Assembly (NCBI GenBank): GCA_002368735.1
Contig: DFEQ01000045.1
Span: forward strand, 1 to 18,887
Length of the DNA: 18,887 bases
Direction of reading: 5' to 3'
Source: Christensenella sp. UBA3798
Lineage (GTDB): Bacteria > Bacillota > Clostridia > Christensenellales > CAG-1252
Shown: positions 15,007 through 18,887 of the stretch, one piece after another
How the letters are laid out: each line of letters starts with the position of its first letter
Position numbering within the stretch: the first letter of the stretch is position 1
Program-made: the position numbers and the translations under genes
The notes under the pieces: generated by a model
Told to the model about the DNA's origin: nothing
Databases searched by the model: none
What the model saw: only the letters and a program-made list of their open reading frames with translations

Positions 15007-17298
15007 CTACTCTTCCTTTTTATCTGCGAGCGCGGGCGCGGGCTCGAGGGGCTTGTCCTCTTTTGCCGCCGCCTCTTTCGCCTGCGCTGCGACGACGTCC
15101 GCCTTCTCGATGGTCTCACGGTAGAAGTCTTCGAGGTTGACCCCCTCCGCTTCGAGGTCCTTCAGATTTTCCTCGGCGATGATGTGACCGTACTTGATGA
15201 TGGCGATCTTATCGCAGATCCTCTCCACCACGTCGATGATGTGGCTGGAGAAGAAGACGATGTTGCCCTTGGCGGCGTGCGCCTTCATGGTCTCCTTGAC
15301 CTGGAAGATGCTGTCGGGGTCGAGACCGGTCAAAGGCTCGTCCAAGATCCACACCTTGGGATCGTGCACGAGGGCGGACATGATGGTGATCTTTTGCTTC
15401 ATGCCGTGCGAGTAGGTCTTGATGGGGTTCTCAAAGGAGCCCTGCAGGTTAAAGCGGGCGACGTATTCGTCCATTCTCTTATTCCTATCTTCCACGCTGA
15501 CGCCGTAGAGATTGGCGATATAGTTGATGTATTCCCTGCCGGTCAGGTTCTCGTAGAGAGCGTAGTGGTCGGGGACGAAGCCGATCTGCAGCTTTGCCAT
15601 GACCGACTGCTTCTCCACGTCGTAACCGCACACCTCGATGGCGCCCGACGTGATGGACTGGATGCCCACGATGCTCTTGATGATGGTGGATTTACCTGCG
15701 CCGTTGGGTCCCAAGAAGCCAAAGATCTGCCCTCCCTCGATGGTGAGGTTGGCGTCCTTGACCGCGTAGACGTTGGACGTGGAATACTTCTTACAGAAAT
15801 TTCTCAGTATCAGTTTGTTCGTGCCTTCCATATTGATCGGTTCTCTCCTATTCCTGCCTTTCAGGCTTTCTTCCAAGAGCTGCATATCGCTCTTGATCTT
15901 TGCGTTTTTGGTATATAGGTCCTCCAAGCCGTCCTGCAACTGGAAGCCCAGTAAGTATAGATACCACATCCCGAAACTGAGCACCATAAAGCCGAAGAAA
16001 TACAGCGTCTGATAGACGGGGTATATGATCATCGGGGTGCCCCAAGAGGTGGGGATCGCAAGTTTTATTTTGAGTAGGTCCTCCGCCCACGCGCCGAGCT
16101 TGGAGGCGATGAAGTCACTGTTGATATAGAAGAAGTCGGTCTCCTGCCCTTTTGAAGTGAAATAGGCGTTGACGAAGAGGACGATGATAAAGTACACGCC
16201 GAAACCTATCGCCGAGTAGCCCATCTGCTTCATGCGCGGACGCTCGTATATCTTGAGGATAACGAGGAGCGCCGGCATAAAGAAGGCGCAGTAGTGGTTG
16301 ATAAAGAAGAGCACGTTGGACTCGGCAAAGAGGTAAGCTTTGTCGCCTTGGTCGGGCAGCAGCATCGCGAGGAGGGCGCCCAGAATATTCACGAAGAGGG
16401 TGAAGTAATACACCTTGTTCAGCTTGAAGACCAAGCAGAGCGGGACGATGAACATCGCGAGGTTACAGATGTGGAAAGGATAAGCGGTCAGGTCGGTCAG
16501 TCTGATAAAGGTGTAACGCGAACAGTAGGTGATCATCGCCGCGAGAGCGAAAAAGAGGAGCGCGTAACGCTTATGCTCGTAATCTTGACGATATAAGATG
16601 ACCGTGATGAGAAGAGGCAGAAGGAATGCGCCGTACAGCACCATGCGGTGCGCAAAGACGAAGCCTTCTATCTTGATATTCAAAGGGCCGTAGCCGAAAA
16701 GCACTTGGAAAGTGTAGCTCGGGATGGCGACGAGGATCATGCCGACGAGGCAAGCAACAAAGCAACCGAAGCGGCTCCAAGAGAAGGGGGTGCGCCACTC
16801 CTTGATCCACACCATGGCGGAGATACCGAGCGCGACGCCGACCTCCACGGCATAAGCAATGCCCGAGAAGGAAATAGCAGCCGCGGCTTCCGCCCCGAAG
16901 AGCGCGGTGATCTGCATACGGATGGTGACGAGGTTTACGATATACATCGGCGCGGCGAAGAACTTGACGAGGTGCTTCAAGATGGCTATCTTTTCCTTAA
17001 AGAAACCGTAGGTCTGGAGCAGCACGACGGCGGCATAGGTGAACCATATCGTAAGCATGGTAAAGGCGGTCTCGTTCTGCCCTGTGATGCCGAAGGGGGA
17101 GCGGATATTCAGCCCCACCGTATTCATCATGACCTGCTTCGCGCTGAGATAACGTACGATGAACGCCACCAGGAACAGGAGGGTCATCGCCTTGAAGATC
17201 CATTGTTTTGCATTCTCGTTTTTGACTGTCTTTTCCGTCAGGAGAAAGACGCCTACCATGAGTGCCGCTACTGCGACCGGAATAATATAATACGTCAT
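15007..17298 (-). CDS. ABC ATPase fused to a YwaF/TMEM164-like membrane region
   Basis: A 763-residue fusion. Residues 1-450 are membrane protein with about 12-13 hydrophobic segments. The second half of this part (about 215-450) fits the YwaF family, which Pfam groups with TMEM164: YPFHICNL (273-280) and a second conserved histidine in INHYC (His335). A polar linker (451-492) leads to a complete ABC ATPase: Walker A GPNGAGKST (530-538), signature YSHGMKQK (629-636), Walker B VWILDEP (649-655), D-loop GLDP, H-loop SSH (His686). An Ala/Glu/Lys-rich tail ends the protein. The reading frame is unbroken, so this is a real fusion, though Met490 with AGGAG upstream could also yield a free ATPase. 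The start at 17298 has AAGGA close by. It is the first gene of the exporter unit. Confidence 0.9.
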   Translation of the reverse strand: MTYYIIPVAVAALMVGVFLLTEKTVKNENAKQWIFKAMTLLFLVAFIVRYLSAKQVMMNTVGLNIRSPFGITGQNETAFTMLTIWFTYAAVVLLQTYGFFKEKIAILKHLVKFFAAPMYIVNLVTIRMQITALFGAEAAAAISFSGIAYAVEVGVALGISAMVWIKEWRTPFSWSRFGCFVACLVGMILVAIPSYTFQVLFGYGPLNIKIEGFVFAHRMVLYGAFLLPLLITVILYRQDYEHKRYALLFFALAAMITYCSRYTFIRLTDLTAYPFHICNLAMFIVPLCLVFKLNKVYYFTLFVNILGALLAMLLPDQGDKAYLFAESNVLFFINHYCAFFMPALLVILKIYERPRMKQMGYSAIGFGVYFIIVLFVNAYFTSKGQETDFFYINSDFIASKLGAWAEDLLKIKLAIPTSWGTPMIIYPVYQTLYFFGFMVLSFGMWYLYLLGFQLQDGLEDLYTKNAKIKSDMQLLEESLKGRNRREPINMEGTNKLILRNFCKKYSTSNVYAVKDANLTIEGGQIFGFLGPNGAGKSTIIKSIVGIQSITSGAIEVCGYDVEKQSVMAKLQIGFVPDHYALYENLTGREYINYIANLYGVSVEDRNKRMDEYVARFNLQGSFENPIKTYSHGMKQKITIMSALVHDPKVWILDEPLTGLDPDSIFQVKETMKAHAAKGNIVFFSSHIIDVVERICDKIAIIKYGHIIAEENLKDLEAEGVNLEDFYRETIEKADVVAAQAKEAAAKEDKPLEPAPALADKKEE

Positions 17299-17349
17299 AA
17301 TCCTTGCTTCATCCTACTAAATACGTCGGCGTTGAGCGAATACATAAGG

Positions 17350-17377
17350 ATAGTATACCAAAAAAGTCGGGGCTCAA
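17350..17377 (-). promoter_or_regulatory. Promoter of the ABC exporter unit
   Basis: The minus strand shows TGGTATACT, an extended -10 element (TATACT at 17352-17357), or in another register TTGAGC (17372-17377) and TACTAT (17350-17355) with 16 bases between. Either gives a leader of about 45 bases before the fusion gene. A near copy of the -35 region, CGGAGTTGA, recurs 41 bases upstream. Confidence 0.6.
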
Positions 17378-17414
17378 CTCCGCTTGTTAAAAAACTCTTC
17401 CGATATAAAAAGGG

Positions 17415-17900
17415 TCAACTCCGAAAAACGGAATAAACGATAAATAATTTGTTAGAATACTTCGTCGCATGGGATTGGCTGGGGGCGAGACAAGTATCCT
17501 TGGGGAGCTCCGCCCTGCCGTGTGCGACTTGAGGCTCGTCCGTGACCGTGCACACTACGAAAACCGCAGTGAGGAAGGACGCCAAAAGCAAGAAGAAATC
17601 CACGAAGGCGGATCCGAAGACATCGGTCGCACCCTTCGTGAAGAGGAAGATAAAGGTGTTTTCAAAGAAAAGAAAGAAGTCTGCCACCGCTAAGCGCAGA
17701 CTATCCAAAACGCCGTAGAAATTGAAATTGCGGAGCGCCAAAGAAGCCAGAGCGACGACAATGGCAACGAGAGCGCCGATCGCTTTCGGAATAAATGACT
17801 TCTTGGTTTCGTTCTCCCGGACACTTTGCTTCGCGCCGACGACCTCACGGTACACTTCCGCGCCGAAGGAGTGATCCTGCGATAACATTTTGCTTTGCAT
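17415..17900 (-). CDS. Small membrane protein, function unknown
   Basis: A 161-residue protein that I do not recognise. The first 40 residues are polar (SQDHSFGAEVYREVVGAKQS), followed by a hydrophobic segment (about 38-60), then a long phenylalanine-rich hydrophobic stretch (about 73-120: ADFFLFFENTFIFLF, then VDFFLLLASFLTAVFVVCTV) and a polar C-terminal tail. It probably has three membrane segments. The frame is open further upstream to 18224, but that extension is arginine-rich, overlaps guaA on the other strand and lies before the promoter, so it is rejected. ATG at 17900 is preferred because AAGGA lies five bases before it; ATGs at 17906 and 17888 are alternatives. It has its own promoter. 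No clear terminator separates it from the exporter unit, so read-through is possible. Confidence 0.7.
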   Translation of the reverse strand: MQSKMLSQDHSFGAEVYREVVGAKQSVRENETKKSFIPKAIGALVAIVVALASLALRNFNFYGVLDSLRLAVADFFLFFENTFIFLFTKGATDVFGSAFVDFFLLLASFLTAVFVVCTVTDEPQVAHGRAELPKDTCLAPSQSHATKYSNKLFIVYSVFRS

Positions 17901-17943
17901 TTTCATCCTTCGGACCCGAACAACGGATCCATACGTTAATACT

Positions 17944-17972
17944 AAGTTATCATAATTTTTCGATACTGTCAA
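17944..17972 (-). promoter_or_regulatory. Promoter of the 161-residue membrane protein gene
   Basis: On the minus strand a consensus TTGACA (17967-17972) is followed after 17 bases by TAACTT (17944-17949), preceded by TGA, so it also counts as an extended -10. The start near 17937 leaves about 37 bases of leader to the ATG at 17900. Confidence 0.7.
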
Positions 17973-18063
17973 CTCTTTTTCGGCATTTCTCGCGTATGCG
18001 CCGCCGCGCACGATAAATAATAGGATTCGCCTACGACGACGGGCGCAAAAAATCCATATAAAT

Positions 18064-18075
18064 GCGGCGCGCCGC
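18064..18075. promoter_or_regulatory. 12-bp GC palindrome abutting the guaA -35 box
   Basis: GCGGCGCGCCGC is its own reverse complement and ends on the base before the TTGACC hexamer. It may be an operator for guaA or for the divergent pair. Such GC palindromes can also arise by chance in GC-rich DNA. Confidence 0.45.
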
Positions 18076-18104
18076 TTGACCGCGCTTTTTGGGGGTGATA
18101 TAAT
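18076..18104 (+). promoter_or_regulatory. Strong sigma-A-type promoter of guaA
   Basis: TTGACC (18076-18081) and a perfect TATAAT (18099-18104) are 17 bases apart, with TGA directly before the -10 box (extended -10). GGAGGT at 18120-18125 is the ribosome binding site, seven bases before the ATG at 18133. Confidence 0.9.
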
Positions 18105-18132
18105 TTCAGTAATAAATTTGGAGGTATTCGAT

Positions 18133-18887
18133 ATGGATCCCAACGTTCGTCCCGAAACTATGGAAAGAATCACCACTCCCGCTCTTGCGGAGAAGTTTAT
18201 CGCGGAGCAAGTGGCCGCGATCAAGGCTCAGGTCGGCGATAAGAAAGTGCTCCTCGCCCTATCCGGCGGCGTGGACAGCTCGGTCGTCGCCGCGCTCCTC
18301 ATCAAAGCCATCGGCAAAAACCTCGTGTGCGTGCACGTCAATCACGGTCTCCTCAGAAAGGGTGAGCCCGAACAGGTCATCAAAGTCTTCCGCGACGAGA
18401 TGGACGCAAACCTCGTCTACGTGGACGCGGTGGATCGCTTCCTCGACAAGCTCGCGGGAGTCAAGGACCCCGAGACCAAGAGGAAGATCATCGGCGCGGA
18501 ATTCATTCGCGTGTTTGAAGAAGAAGCAAGGAAGATAAAGGACATCGCTTTCCTCGCGCAGGGCACCATCTATCCCGACATTTTGGAGAGCAAGGACGGC
18601 GTCAAGGCGCACCACAACGTGGGCGGTCTCCCCGAGGATCTGAAGTTCGACCTCGTCGAGCCGGTCAAACTGCTCTTTAAGGACGAAGTGCGCGTCGTGG
18701 GCAAGGCGCTCGGCCTCCCCGACAATATGGTCTATCGTCAGCCCTTCCCCGGTCCCGGCCTCGGCGTGAGATGCGTCGGCGCCATCACCCGCGAGAGGCT
18801 GGAGGTCGTGCGCGAAGCGGACGCCATCCTTCGCGAGGAGTTCGCTAAAAACGGGCTGCAAGGCAAGGTGTGGCAGTACTTCACCAT
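18133..18887 (+). CDS. guaA: GMP synthase ATP-pyrophosphatase subunit without glutaminase domain (cut by window edge)
   Basis: Converts XMP to GMP with ATP and ammonia. The window holds the first 251 residues; the C-terminus lies beyond the edge. The PP-loop SGGVDSS (44-50) adenylation motif, the VHVNHGLLRKGE block (68-79), the AQGTIYPDILES block, and PFPGPGLGVRCVG near 204-216, the start of the dimerisation domain, identify it as GuaA. The usual N-terminal class I glutaminase domain of about 190 residues is missing: the protein starts about 35 residues before the PP-loop, and the promoter and ribosome binding site directly upstream leave no room for it. It therefore resembles the split archaeal-type GuaAb. 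The glutaminase partner must be elsewhere, or ammonia is used. In bacteria most GuaA proteins are fused. Confidence 0.93.
   Translation, partial: MDPNVRPETMERITTPALAEKFIAEQVAAIKAQVGDKKVLLALSGGVDSSVVAALLIKAIGKNLVCVHVNHGLLRKGEPEQVIKVFRDEMDANLVYVDAVDRFLDKLAGVKDPETKRKIIGAEFIRVFEEEARKIKDIAFLAQGTIYPDILESKDGVKAHHNVGGLPEDLKFDLVEPVKLLFKDEVRVVGKALGLPDNMVYRQPFPGPGLGVRCVGAITRERLEVVREADAILREEFAKNGLQGKVWQYFT

Larger units (their letters stand above)
17901..18132. other. Divergent intergenic region between the small membrane protein gene and guaA
   Basis: The 232-base gap holds two divergent promoters (17944-17972 minus, 18076-18104 plus), a 12-base GC palindrome next to the guaA -35 box, and about 90 bases between them (17973-18063) with GC-rich clusters but no gene. 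The guaA leader is too short, about 22 bases, to hold a purine riboswitch. Confidence 0.7.

Noticed and set aside
17299..17330. A five-codon leader peptide gene (MKQGL) overlapping the fusion gene start
   Set aside because: Such tiny frames are common by chance; its ATG has only a weak purine run before it, although the four-base overlap is noted.
18105..18132. Purine riboswitch before guaA
   Set aside because: Only about 22 bases separate the predicted transcript start from the ATG, too few for a purine aptamer.
17901..18224. N-terminal extension of the 161-residue protein to 269 residues
   Set aside because: It would start inside guaA, runs through a GC-rich arginine stretch, and lies upstream of a good promoter and ribosome binding site for the shorter form.

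Overview
The window looks like a chromosomal segment of a Bacillota bacterium, probably an uncultured clostridial lineage of moderate GC. The reasons are the gene order uvrC, hprK, murB, whiA, HPr-like gene, dnaE (a core cluster of Bacillota), an HPr kinase, WhiA, sigma-A-like promoters, strong AGGAGG-type ribosome binding sites, and a lipoprotein with a Gram-positive style lipobox. No RNA gene, insertion sequence, CRISPR array or phage gene was seen. Everything up to about 17.9 kb is read from the minus strand; only guaA at the right edge is on the plus strand.

Right to left on the minus strand, the first unit is a small two- or three-segment membrane protein of unknown function (17415-17900). 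Then comes a four-gene unit (17298 down to 8484). It holds an ABC ATPase fused behind a large YwaF/TMEM164-like membrane region, a 12-segment ABC-2 type permease, a 164-residue membrane-anchored exported protein, and a 1421-residue lipoprotein with seven or eight Ig-like repeats and a possible beta-helix end. A cUUCGg-loop terminator closes the unit. The genes are 2, 1 and 82 bases apart, so they probably work as one exporter or cell-envelope system. This is the best candidate for an undescribed system in the window.

Next is a 273-bp gap with a 21-bp tandem repeat upstream of an extended -10 promoter. This promoter drives a Fic-domain protein gene and, 7 bases after it, uvrC. A second promoter with a perfect 8+8 palindrome between its -35 and -10 boxes starts the unit HAD phosphatase, hprK, murB, whiA, HPr-like, dnaE. 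That unit combines carbon-state signalling (HprK and an HPr paralogue without its phosphorylatable histidine, like Crh), cell-wall precursor synthesis (MurB), WhiA and replication (DnaE). Two genes often found between murB and whiA, rapZ and yvcK, are absent.

At the right edge a strong divergent promoter drives guaA, which starts directly at the ATP-pyrophosphatase domain and has no glutaminase domain in front. No gene-free stretch exceeds 300 bases.
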